Source: Limnohabitans sp. Rim47 (lineage in GTDB: Bacteria > Pseudomonadota > Gammaproteobacteria > Burkholderiales > Burkholderiaceae_C). Taken from it: a stretch of DNA of 64,000 nucleotides. Both the position numbers and the translations under genes were made by a program. Positions 35,285 to 42,842 of the stretch are shown piece by piece. The stretch is from the NCBI RefSeq assembly GCF_001517545.1, contig NZ_FBYA01000001.1, positions 187,181 through 251,180 of the forward strand. The letters are read 5' to 3'. Below the pieces are notes generated by a model, which worked only from the letters and a program-made list of their open reading frames with translations, had not been told where the DNA came from and searched no databases. Each line of letters starts with the position of its first letter. Within the stretch, counting starts at the first letter, position 1.

Positions 35285-35986
35285 CTAGTCGCGCTCCAGC
35301 CGAACGCCCATGCTGTATTTCTTTTCGAGCCAACCGAGCACCCACATCGACACCGAGGTCATGGCCAGATACAGCAAAGCCGCAAAGGCCAAAAACAGCA
35401 GTGGCGCATTGGTGATTTCGCCACGGGCAGCAGCCCCGGCTTGTTTGGCCAGATAGGTCATGTCTTGCAAACCCAGCAAAGACACCAAGGCCGTGGACTT
35501 CATCAACACCAACCAGTTGTTGGTGAAACCGGGCAAGGCCAGGCGGACCATTTGCGGCAATGTGATGCGCCAAAAAACCTGCCAAGGCCGCATGCCAAAA
35601 GCCATGGCCGCTTCCATTTGACCTTTGGGGATGGCCAAAATCGCCCCGCGAAAGGTCTCGGTCATGTAGGCCCCATAAATGAAGCCGATGGTCAGCACGC
35701 CTGCGGCAAAGGGGTCGATCTCGATGGCGGGCCAGTCGCCCAGCGCTTCGAGCAAGGCATTGAGCCCCATCTGCCCGCCATAAAACAGCAGCAGCATCAA
35801 CACCAAATCGGGCACGCCACGGATCACCGTGGCGTAAACATCGGCCATCCACATGGCCACGGGGCGGCCCGATGTTTTGGCCAAAGCCCCGGCCATGCCC
35901 AACACGACAGCCACTACCAAAGACGCCAGCCCGACCTGAAGGACGAGCAGCGAACCTTCAAGGATGCTGAGGAGGTAAGGCGTCAT
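35285..35986 (-). CDS. aotQ: Basic amino-acid ABC transporter, permease (HisQ-like)
   Basis: A 233-residue permease. The EAA loop is KGQMEAAMAFGMRPWQVFWR and the N-terminus LEGSLLVLQVGLASLVVAVV is that of HisQ/ArtQ proteins. It pairs with the HisM-like subunit to form the membrane channel and is positioned between the binding protein and HisM genes, as in aot and his transport operons. Confidence 0.92.
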   Translation of the reverse strand: MTPYLLSILEGSLLVLQVGLASLVVAVVLGMAGALAKTSGRPVAMWMADVYATVIRGVPDLVLMLLLFYGGQMGLNALLEALGDWPAIEIDPFAAGVLTIGFIYGAYMTETFRGAILAIPKGQMEAAMAFGMRPWQVFWRITLPQMVRLALPGFTNNWLVLMKSTALVSLLGLQDMTYLAKQAGAAARGEITNAPLLFLAFAALLYLAMTSVSMWVLGWLEKKYSMGVRLERD

Positions 35987-36007
35987 GCAGGCGCTTGCGC
36001 TGCGCGA

Positions 36008-36790
36008 TCACTCGCCCCAGATGTCCACACCAGGGACAAATTCGTCGGCGATTTTTTTCCAAGTGCCGTCAGCACGGATGTCTTTGATGGCTTTGTCCAG
36101 CGCATCTTTGAGGTCTTTGTCACCCTTGCGCATGGCCACGCCCACGCCTTCGCCAAAGTACTTTTTCATGCGTAGAGGCTGGCCCACATAGACATAGTTC
36201 TTGCCATCTGGGGTGTCCAAAAAGCCGCCTTGCACTTCCACCACATCGGCCACCGTGCCGTCCAAACGACCGGCCTTGATGTCCAGATACACCTGGTCTT
36301 GCGCGTCATAGCCCACCACGTTCACGCCTGCTTTGGCCAATTCGCCCTTGGCGAATTTTTCTTGGGTCGAGCCCTTCAAAACGCCGATCTTTTTGCCCAT
36401 CAGGCTGGCAGGGCTGCCATCGGTTTTGATGTCTTTGCGCACCACGATTTTGGACGGGGTGTTGTAGTACTTGCCCGTGAAGGCCACTTGGCGCAAGCGC
36501 TCTTCGGTGACCGACATCGAGGAGATGATGGTGTCGTACTTCTTGGCCAACAGGCCGGGAATCATCGCGTCCCATTGCTGCTCTACAAACACGCACTTGG
36601 CTTTGACTTTGTCGCACAGGGCTTGCGCGATCTTCACATCGAAGCCGGTTGGTTTGCCGTCGGCTGTTTTGTAAGTGAACGGCTTGTAGGTGGGGTCAAT
36701 GGCGACGCGGATTTCTTTCCAGTCCTTGGCCGATGCAGACAAACTGGCGGCCATGATGATGGAGCCCAACAGCAATGATTTCTTGAACAT
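36008..36790 (-). CDS. aotJ: Periplasmic basic amino-acid binding protein (LAO/AotJ-like)
   Basis: A 260-residue exported receptor. The signal peptide is residues 1-21 (MFKKSLLLGSIIMAASLSAS). Next come VAIDPTYKPFTYKTADGKPT and GFDVKIAQALCDKVKAKC, the family-3 solute-binding signature, with the Arg for the ligand carboxylate in VTEERLRQVAFT. It captures arginine, ornithine, lysine or histidine; the exact ligand is inferred from the operon. ATG 36790 follows AGGGAGA, while the longer frame upstream is spurious. First gene of the operon. Confidence 0.93.
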   Translation of the reverse strand: MFKKSLLLGSIIMAASLSASAKDWKEIRVAIDPTYKPFTYKTADGKPTGFDVKIAQALCDKVKAKCVFVEQQWDAMIPGLLAKKYDTIISSMSVTEERLRQVAFTGKYYNTPSKIVVRKDIKTDGSPASLMGKKIGVLKGSTQEKFAKGELAKAGVNVVGYDAQDQVYLDIKAGRLDGTVADVVEVQGGFLDTPDGKNYVYVGQPLRMKKYFGEGVGVAMRKGDKDLKDALDKAIKDIRADGTWKKIADEFVPGVDIWGE

Positions 36791-36931
36791 GGACAGATCT
36801 CCCTGAGTTTTGTGTTGCTGTGCTGGCGGATGCCAGCAAGCGCTAAAAAGCACTGCGTTTGCGAACTTTGGTGCTGGACTTGAGCATAGCATCGGCCATG
36901 GTCCATCTGCTTCAGTAGTTGCCCTGTAAAA

Positions 36932-36988
36932 AAAGGACCGATCCTTCACAGAACGGTCCTTTGGCAGGGTGTTACCGGCATGGCCGGT
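36932..36988 (-). terminator. Tandem hairpins ending the gap transcript
   Basis: On the minus strand, first ACCGGC-CAT-GCCGGT (36974-36988), then AAAGGACCG, 13-nt loop, CGGTCCTTT (36932-36962) followed by TTTTT. A clear intrinsic terminator for the gap gene. The remaining gap to aotJ holds no gene. Confidence 0.85.
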
Positions 36989-36998
36989 GAAGGCCAGT

Positions 36999-37997
36999 TC
37001 AGCGCCCGACCACGCGGGCCATCTCCAGGCACTTGTTCGAGTAACCCCACTCGTTGTCGTACCACGCCACCACCTTGATGAAGGTGCTGTCCAGTGCAAT
37101 GCCCGCATCGGCATCGAACACACTGGTGCACACCTCGCCACGGAAATCGGTTGAGACTACTTTGTCGGTGGTGTAGCCCAACACACCTTTGAGTGCACCT
37201 TCGCTTTGTGCCTTCATCTCGGCGCAAATCTCGGCATAGGTGGCTGGGCTGTTCAGCTCGGCCGTCAGGTCCACCACCGACACATCCGACGTGGGCACCC
37301 GAAACGCCATGCCCGTCAGCTTGCCCTTGATCTCGGGGATCACCACGCCCACCGCCTTGGCCGCGCCCGTGCTGCTGGGGATGATGTTTTCCAAAATGCC
37401 GCGACCGCCGCGCCAGTCTTTGTTGCTGGGGCTGTCCACGGTTTTTTGCGTGGCGGTGGCCGCGTGCACCGTGGTCATCAGGCCCCGCTTGATGCCCCAT
37501 TTGTCGTTCAGCACTTTGGTGATGGGGGCCAAGCAGTTGGTGGTGCAGCTGGCGTTGCTGATGATGGCTTGTCCGGCATACGTGCCGTGGTTGACGCCGT
37601 ACACAAACATCGGGGTGTCGTCTTTGGAGGGTGCCGACATCACGACCTTCTTGGCGCCTGCGGCCAGGTGTTTGCCTGCGCTGTCTTTGTCCAAAAACAA
37701 GCCCGTGGATTCGATCACCACATCGGCGCCGACCTCGTTCCATTTCAGGTTGGCCGGGTCGCGCTCTTGCGTGAGGCGGATTTTTTGGCCGTTGACGACC
37801 AAGGTGTTGCCCTCGACGGCCACGGTGCCCTTGAAGCGGCCATGCACGCTGTCGTATTGCAGCATGTAGGCCAGGTAGTCGGGCTCTAGCAAGTCGTTGA
37901 TGCCGACGATCTCGATGTCGTTGAAGTTTTGCACCGCTGCGCGGAACACCATGCGGCCGATGCGGCCAAATCCGTTGATGCCGATTTTGGTGGTCAT
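36999..37997 (-). CDS. gap: Glyceraldehyde-3-phosphate dehydrogenase, type I (copy 1)
   Basis: A 332-residue enzyme of glycolysis/gluconeogenesis. The NAD-binding start is TKIGINGFGRIGRMVFRAAV. The catalytic Cys is in SNASCTTNCLAP, and the phosphate-site block AAKAVGVVIPEIKGKLTGMA and the end WYDNEWGYSNKCLEMAR are intact. A close paralogue lies 3.7 kb away in the same orientation (41659-42666). The leader contains a 9-bp hairpin and, further up, a palindromic motif shared with the paralogue. Cofactor preference is not decided here. Confidence 0.97.
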   Translation of the reverse strand: MTTKIGINGFGRIGRMVFRAAVQNFNDIEIVGINDLLEPDYLAYMLQYDSVHGRFKGTVAVEGNTLVVNGQKIRLTQERDPANLKWNEVGADVVIESTGLFLDKDSAGKHLAAGAKKVVMSAPSKDDTPMFVYGVNHGTYAGQAIISNASCTTNCLAPITKVLNDKWGIKRGLMTTVHAATATQKTVDSPSNKDWRGGRGILENIIPSSTGAAKAVGVVIPEIKGKLTGMAFRVPTSDVSVVDLTAELNSPATYAEICAEMKAQSEGALKGVLGYTTDKVVSTDFRGEVCTSVFDADAGIALDSTFIKVVAWYDNEWGYSNKCLEMARVVGR

Positions 37998-38031
37998 GTC
38001 TGTCTCACTTTCGTTGGAGGTTTAGGCTGTA

Positions 38032-38052
38032 GCCCACCCGCAACGGGTGGGC
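38032..38052 (-). promoter_or_regulatory. Leader hairpin of gap copy 1
   Basis: GCCCACCCG-CAA-CGGGTGGGC, a perfect 9-bp stem 35 bp before the start codon. No T tract; probably an mRNA leader structure or operator. Confidence 0.5.
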
Positions 38053-38090
38053 CTGACATGTAACCATCCTATGCGAAATCATGAAACTTT

Positions 38091-38135
38091 GTTACAAAAC
38101 CCCGCCTGTCGGCTGGTTTGTTCTGGTTTTGTAAC
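38091..38135. promoter_or_regulatory. Inverted GTTACAAAACC repeat upstream of gap copy 1
   Basis: GTTACAAAACC (38091-38101) and its exact reverse complement GGTTTTGTAAC (38125-38135) are separated by 23 bp. The half-site GTTWYGTAAC recurs twice upstream of the second gap gene, which suggests a common regulator. Confidence 0.6.
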
Positions 38136-38395
38136 TCATTTTTCAAGATGGATGCCCGATCCAGTTGGGCATAACGACGCCCTGATGTCACACCCAGCTT
38201 GACCGGGTGTCTATGTCAGCCCGGCACCCTGGCATGCCGAGAGACAGGTTTTTATGATGGGCCGCAATGTGCTGCAAAGCAGCCCCATAAAGCCACGCTG
38301 CGGAAGGTGTCTGCGCCCTGCTCCGAAACTCCTGCTGAAGTTCGCAGACCCCCTGGCTATAAGATGCCATTGAGCCCGCAGCCAGGATTTGCCCA
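38136..38395. other. Gap of about 260 bp without a supported gene
   Basis: It contains a small stem ACACCC-N9-GGGTGT (38190-38210) flanked by CTGA/TCAG, and otherwise nothing that I can name. A 133-residue open frame on the minus strand overlaps this stretch and the next gene, but has no family character. A short RNA is possible though unsupported. Confidence 0.4.
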
Positions 38396-39679
38396 GTGAA
38401 CACAGCACACATCAACACCGACAACTTCAACAGCGAATGTTTTTGCATCAGCCTGGACGACCAGGCCTTGGCGCAAACCATGGCGGCAGACATTGGCAAC
38501 CCGGCACTGTTTGACTTGGTGCGCGACCGCTTGCCGTCCCTTTTTTCGGCGCGACCCGTGGTGCTTTCGCAGGCGCAAGTGCAGCGCATGGCCCGTCTGA
38601 TCGCGGCGGTGGAGTCGGTGGCCTGCTTGCCGGCTTACCGCGAAGAAGTGCTGTCCCGCTCGGACCCGATTGCTCGCCACCCGACGCGTGCCAAAAGCGT
38701 GTTCATGGGCTATGACTTTCATGTCCACGGCAACGAACTTGGCCAGGGCTTTGGCCTGATCGAGGTGAACACCAATGCGGGCGGGGCGCTGCTCAACGCT
38801 TTGCTGGCGCGGGCGCAGCGTGCCTGCTGTCCAGAGATCGAAGCGATGGTGCCCACGGCGGCGCAGGTCGACGCGTTGGAGTCGGCCTTTGTGGCGATGT
38901 TTCAAAACGAGTGGCGACTGGCCCAGCCTGACCGCCCTTTGCAGACGGTGGCCATTGTCGATGTGTCTCCTGAGCAGCAATACCTGTACCCGGAGTTCTT
39001 GCTGTTCCAGAGTTTGTTCAAACGCCACGGCGTGCAGGCGGTCATTGCCGACCCATCGCAACTCGTCTGGCGCGACAACCGGCTTTGGTTCGACAACACC
39101 GCGATCGATCTGGTCTACAACCGCTTGACCGACTTCGCACTGAGTGTGCCAGCCCACGCTCATCTGCGTGAAGCTTATTTGCAGGACGCCGTGGTCTTGA
39201 CGCCCCACCCGCAGGCCCACGCATTGCTGGCCGACAAGCGCAACCTGGCCTTGCTGTGCAACGCAGACACCTTGACGGCCATGGGTGTACCCGCGGCCAC
39301 GCAAGCCGTGTTGCTGGACGGCATTCCGCAGACCGTGGTGATGACCCCGTCCAACGCCGAGCATTTGTGGGCGCAGCGCAAGCACCATTTCTTCAAGCCC
39401 TTTGCGGGTTATGGCGGCAAGGCGGCGTACCGGGGCGACAAATTGACGCACCGCGTTTGGGCGGAGATCTTGGCTGGGGATTACATCGCGCAAGCTTTGG
39501 TGGCCCCGGGCGAGCGCACCATATCGGGGGGTGAATCGGCGCAAGTGCTTAAGTTCGATGTACGCAACTACACGTACAACGGGCAGGTGCAATCGCTGGC
39601 GGCGCGTTTGTACCAAGGGCAAACCACCAACTTCAGAACACCCGGTGGCGGCTTTGCCCCGGTGTACGTGGGCCTTTGA
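38396..39679 (+). CDS. ATP-grasp-like protein of unknown substrate
   Basis: A 427-residue protein that I cannot assign to a named enzyme. Its C-terminal half looks like an ATP-grasp fold: HHFFKPFAGYGGKAAYRG (nucleotide-binding Lys and Gly-rich loop), GDYIAQALVAPGERTI, FDVRNYTYNG (D-x-R) and TNFRTPGGGFAPVYV (metal/nucleotide Asn). The N-terminal half contains YDFHVHGNELGQGFGLIEVN. ATP-grasp enzymes join a carboxylate to an amine or thiol. GTG is the start, with AGGA nine bases before it. It lies between the two gap genes and is followed, after a hairpin, by a GMC oxidoreductase. Function inferred only as far as the fold. Confidence 0.65.
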   Translation: MNTAHINTDNFNSECFCISLDDQALAQTMAADIGNPALFDLVRDRLPSLFSARPVVLSQAQVQRMARLIAAVESVACLPAYREEVLSRSDPIARHPTRAKSVFMGYDFHVHGNELGQGFGLIEVNTNAGGALLNALLARAQRACCPEIEAMVPTAAQVDALESAFVAMFQNEWRLAQPDRPLQTVAIVDVSPEQQYLYPEFLLFQSLFKRHGVQAVIADPSQLVWRDNRLWFDNTAIDLVYNRLTDFALSVPAHAHLREAYLQDAVVLTPHPQAHALLADKRNLALLCNADTLTAMGVPAATQAVLLDGIPQTVVMTPSNAEHLWAQRKHHFFKPFAGYGGKAAYRGDKLTHRVWAEILAGDYIAQALVAPGERTISGGESAQVLKFDVRNYTYNGQVQSLAARLYQGQTTNFRTPGGGFAPVYVGL

Positions 39680-39712
39680 ACGATGCCCATGCCTGTGCCC
39701 ATGCCCGTGCAA

Positions 39713-39757
39713 ACCCGGTGCGTCAAATTCAACAAACCGGGTAAAAAGCCTTTTTGA
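39713..39757 (+). terminator. Terminator-like hairpin after the ATP-grasp gene
   Basis: ACCCGGT, 16-nt loop, ACCGGGT, then AAAAAGCCTTTTTG. The stem is short, so some read-through to the GMC gene is possible. Confidence 0.5.
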
Positions 39758-39807
39758 TTTGCGTTGCGGCGATGACCCAAGAGCGTCAGCGTCTGTGAAA
39801 GGGAGAG

Positions 39808-41409
39808 ATGAGCAGTTTGAATTTTGACTACATCGTGGTGGGTGCAGGTTCGGCCGGTTGTGTGCTGGCGGCCCGCTTGAGCGAAGACCCATCGGTGCAG
39901 GTGGCCTTGATCGAGGCCGGGCCGCCCGACACCAGCGCCTTGATCCATTGCCCAGCGGGCATTGCGCTCATGGCCCGCACCGAAATCGTCTCGCAAGGCT
40001 TCAACACGGTGCCGCAGCCCGGTTTGTTGGGGCGCACTGGCTACCAGCCGCGTGGCCGAACTTTGGGGGGCTCCAGCTCGACCAATGCAATGGCCTATAT
40101 CCGGGGTCAACAGGTCGACTACGACACTTGGGCCGATATGGGCTGTGAAGGCTGGGCATGGGCCGACGTGTTGCCTTATTTCCTCAAGGCCGAGCACAAC
40201 GAACGCATCCACAACGAATGGCATGGCCAGAACGGCCCTTTGAATGTGGCCGACCTGCAAAGCCCCAATCCGTTTGCCCAATGCTTTGTCGAGGCGGGTG
40301 TGCAAGCGGGTTTGGCGCACACCACCGACTTCAATGGTCCCACACAAGAAGGCGTGGGCTTGTACCAGGTCACCCAGCGTGCGGGCGAGCGTTTCAGTGC
40401 AGCCAAGGCCTACCTCACGCCGAATCGCTCGCGTGCCAATTTGCACGTCATGACCGGCGTCACCGTGGACCGGATTGGCTTGGTCGATGGCGTGGCGCGG
40501 CAGGTTCACACCTTGCAGGGTGGCCAGTCGCAGACCTTGACCGCTCGGCGCGAGATCATTTTGAGCGCGGGCGCTTTCCAATCCCCTGCCATCCTCATGC
40601 GTTCGGGCATCGGGCCAGCTGCGCATTTGCAAAGCCTTGGCATCGAGGTGCTGCGCGACTTGCCCGGCGTGGGTGAAAACCTGCACGACCATCCTGACGC
40701 GGTGCTGGTGGCCGATGCACCGGGGCAGACCGATTTGATCGGTGTGTCACCCAAAGGCATGTGGCACACCTTGCAAGCCTTGTGGGAATGGCGGCAGCAC
40801 AGAAAGGGGCGCCTGACCACCAACTTCGCCGAAGGCGGCGCGTTTTACAAAAGTCGACCAGAAGAAGCGCACCCGGACATCCAGCTGCACTTTGTGGTGG
40901 CCAAGCTGGTGGACCATGGCCGCCAACTGACGTTGGGGCATGGCTACTCTTTGCATGTGTGTTTGTTGCAACCGGACAGCCGTGGTCGGGTGCAACTGAC
41001 TGACCGCAACCCCCATGGCGCACCGCTGATCGACCCCCAGTTTTTGAGCGAACCGCGTGATCTGCAGCGCTTGCGCGATGGCGTACGCCAAGCTCAGCGC
41101 ATTCTGGCCCAGCCCGCTTTGGCCGCATATGGCAAAGAGTGGGCGGCATCTGCCGATGCACGCACCGATGAACAGCTGGAGCACTGGATTCGCCAAAATG
41201 CCGACACGGTGTACCACCCGGTGGGCACTTGCCGCATGGGCCAAGACGCGATGGCGGTGGTGGATGCGCAACTGCGCGTGCATGGCGTGCCAGGGCTGCG
41301 CGTGGTCGATGCCTCGGTCATGCCGCGCATCGTGAGCGGCAACACCAATGCGCCCACGATCATGATGGCCGAGAAGGCGGCAGATTGGATTCGGGCGTCT
41401 TCGCGTTAA
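39808..41409 (+). CDS. GMC family FAD oxidoreductase
   Basis: A 533-residue flavoprotein of the choline/alcohol dehydrogenase family. The FAD motif is YIVVGAGSAGCVLAARLSED at the N-terminus, then the GMC signature GRTLGGSSSTNAMAYIRGQ, and near the end the active-site His in YHPVGTCRMG and the second conserved region GNTNAPTIMMAEKAADW. It oxidises an alcohol; the substrate is unknown and the betaine-specific partner gene betB is absent. GAGAG precedes the ATG. It ends 250 bp before the convergent second gap gene, with several hairpins between. Confidence 0.92.
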   Translation: MSSLNFDYIVVGAGSAGCVLAARLSEDPSVQVALIEAGPPDTSALIHCPAGIALMARTEIVSQGFNTVPQPGLLGRTGYQPRGRTLGGSSSTNAMAYIRGQQVDYDTWADMGCEGWAWADVLPYFLKAEHNERIHNEWHGQNGPLNVADLQSPNPFAQCFVEAGVQAGLAHTTDFNGPTQEGVGLYQVTQRAGERFSAAKAYLTPNRSRANLHVMTGVTVDRIGLVDGVARQVHTLQGGQSQTLTARREIILSAGAFQSPAILMRSGIGPAAHLQSLGIEVLRDLPGVGENLHDHPDAVLVADAPGQTDLIGVSPKGMWHTLQALWEWRQHRKGRLTTNFAEGGAFYKSRPEEAHPDIQLHFVVAKLVDHGRQLTLGHGYSLHVCLLQPDSRGRVQLTDRNPHGAPLIDPQFLSEPRDLQRLRDGVRQAQRILAQPALAAYGKEWAASADARTDEQLEHWIRQNADTVYHPVGTCRMGQDAMAVVDAQLRVHGVPGLRVVDASVMPRIVSGNTNAPTIMMAEKAADWIRASSR

Positions 41410-41467
41410 GTGTTTTGTGGGCGTGTACCTTCGTGCTTGAACACCTGTAAAGCCGACACAGCCATTT

Positions 41468-41483
41468 GCGAGCGGGGGCTCGC
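41468..41483. repeat. REP-like palindrome
   Basis: GCGAGC-GGGG-GCTCGC, followed by TCCCGCA. It is the same family as the palindrome at 19850-19867 in inverse orientation (GCGAGC, G-rich loop, GCTCGC, then CCC). Confidence 0.6.
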
Positions 41484-41508
41484 TCCCGCATGTTCGATGC
41501 CCATGACA

Positions 41509-41528
41509 AAAGCGCCCGAAGGCGCTTT
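41509..41528 (+). terminator. Hairpin after the GMC gene
   Basis: AAAGCGCC-CGAA-GGCGCTTT, a perfect 8-bp stem with a stable tetraloop, followed by GGTGTG rather than a T run. Confidence 0.6.
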
Positions 41529-41543
41529 GGTGTGAACACCATG

Positions 41544-41645
41544 ACTCAGATGCCAATGCCCCGCCGGGGCGATGTGGCAAAGCGAAGCGCCTCTGACCCC
41601 TGGCGGGGCATTGGCATCTGAGTCTGCCGCAGGCACCTGCGGCAG
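41544..41645. repeat. 22-bp perfect inverted repeat plus adjacent palindrome
   Basis: The 22-bp sequence at 41544-41565 (starts ACTCAGATGCC) is exactly complementary to 41602-41623, with 36 bp between. Immediately after comes CTGCCGCAGG-CA-CCTGCGGCAG (41624-41645). Both lie between the convergent GMC and gap stops. The structure may block read-through from both sides, or be the remnant of a small repeat unit. Confidence 0.75.
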
Positions 41646-41658
41646 ACCCAGCAGAAAC

Positions 41659-42666
41659 TCACTTCTTCTTGGCCACCACCCGCACCATCTCCAGGCACTG
41701 CTTGGCGTAGCCCCATTCGTTGTCGTACCAAGCGACGATCTTGACGAAGCTTTTGTCGAGCGCAATGCCTGCGGTCGCGTCGAACACGCTGGCGCAGGGC
41801 TCGCCACGGAAGTCGGTGGAGACCACTTTTTCGTCGGTGTAGCCCAGCACGCCTTTGAGTGCGCCTTCGCTTTGCGCCTTCATCTCGGCGCAGATTTCGG
41901 CGTAGCTGGCATCGCTGCTCAACTCCACGGTCAGGTCAATGACCGACACGTCAGAGGTCGGCACGCGGAAGGCCATGCCGGTGATCTTGCCTTTGATCTC
42001 AGGAATCACCACGCCCACCGCTTTGGCCGCGCCGGTGCTGCTGGGGATGATGTTTTCCAAAATGCCGCGACCGCCGCGCCAGTCTTTGCGTGAAGACCCG
42101 TCCACCGTCATCTGGCTGGCCGTGGCGGCGTGCACGGTGGTCATCAGGCCGCGCTTGATGCCCCATTTGTCATTGAGCACCTTGACCACGGGGGCCAGGC
42201 AGTTGGTGGTGCAAGATGCGTTCGATACGATGGCCTCGCCCGCGTATTTTTTGTGGTTCACGCCATAAACAAACATGGGAATGCTGTCTTTGGATGGGGC
42301 CGAGATCACAACCTTTTTGGCACCCGCTGCGATGTGCATCTGGCTGGTGGGCTCGGTCAGGTAGTGGCCGGTGCATTCGAGCACGGTGTGCACACCCATC
42401 TCGCCCCAGCGCAGATTGTGCGCATCGCGCTCGTGCGAGAGTTTGATCTTTTTGCCGTTGACGATCAGGGTGTCTTCGGTGAAGTCCACCGTGCCATCAA
42501 AGCGGCCATGCACGCTGTCGTACTTGAGCATGTAGGCCAGGTAGTCGGCGGGCTTGGGGTCATTGATGCCAACGATCTGGATGTCGTCATAGCCGTGCTT
42601 GAGCGCTGCGCGCAAAGCCAGACGGCCAATGCGGCCAAATCCGTTGATACCCAACTTGATGGTCAT
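41659..42666 (-). CDS. gap: Glyceraldehyde-3-phosphate dehydrogenase, type I (copy 2)
   Basis: A 335-residue paralogue of the enzyme at 36999-37997. The start is TIKLGINGFGRIGRLALRAA, the catalytic Cys is in SNASCTTNCLAPVV, and the end is WYDNEWGYAKQCLEMVRV. It differs from copy 1 in the cofactor-side loop (GINDPKPADYL versus GINDLLEPDYL) and in the region near residue 100. It lies 176 bp after transketolase on the same strand, so it may serve the pentose phosphate/carbon-flow side. One 54-bp tract is identical in DNA to copy 1. Confidence 0.96.
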   Translation of the reverse strand: MTIKLGINGFGRIGRLALRAALKHGYDDIQIVGINDPKPADYLAYMLKYDSVHGRFDGTVDFTEDTLIVNGKKIKLSHERDAHNLRWGEMGVHTVLECTGHYLTEPTSQMHIAAGAKKVVISAPSKDSIPMFVYGVNHKKYAGEAIVSNASCTTNCLAPVVKVLNDKWGIKRGLMTTVHAATASQMTVDGSSRKDWRGGRGILENIIPSSTGAAKAVGVVIPEIKGKITGMAFRVPTSDVSVIDLTVELSSDASYAEICAEMKAQSEGALKGVLGYTDEKVVSTDFRGEPCASVFDATAGIALDKSFVKIVAWYDNEWGYAKQCLEMVRVVAKKK

Positions 42667-42685
42667 TTGAATGCCTCAGGAGAAA

Positions 42686-42706
42686 GTTACGAAACCGTTA
42701 CGTAAC
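42686..42706. promoter_or_regulatory. GTTACGTAAC-type operator before gap copy 2
   Basis: GTTACGAAAC (42686-42695) then the perfect palindrome GTTACGTAAC (42697-42706), one helical turn apart, 20-40 bp before the ATG. It shares the half-site with the inverted repeat upstream of gap copy 1. Confidence 0.6.
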
Positions 42707-42745
42707 CGGATTTGAAACCAAGACCCTTGCATGGGCCTGATTCCC

Positions 42746-42783
42746 GGACAAGGCTTCAACGCTCTTGGGCGTTGAAGATGTCC
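42746..42783. terminator. Long hairpin between tkt and gap copy 2
   Basis: CTTCAACGC-TCTTGG-GCGTTGAAG (42754-42777), extended outward by GGACA/TGTCC. No T tract on the minus strand; it could be a weak terminator or an mRNA processing/stability element between the two genes. Confidence 0.5.
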
Positions 42784-42842
42784 CCGGTCAATGGCAGACA
42801 GGCCCCGCAGAGCCCCGAAGGGCGCTGCAGGCGGCGCTAAGG

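Noticed and set aside
36791..37141. Upstream extension of the aotJ frame into gap
   Set aside because: It precedes the signal peptide and reads antisense-like low-complexity sequence; the true ATG is 36790.
38188..38589. 133-residue open frame on the minus strand
   Set aside because: It overlaps the ATP-grasp gene start in antisense and has no family character.
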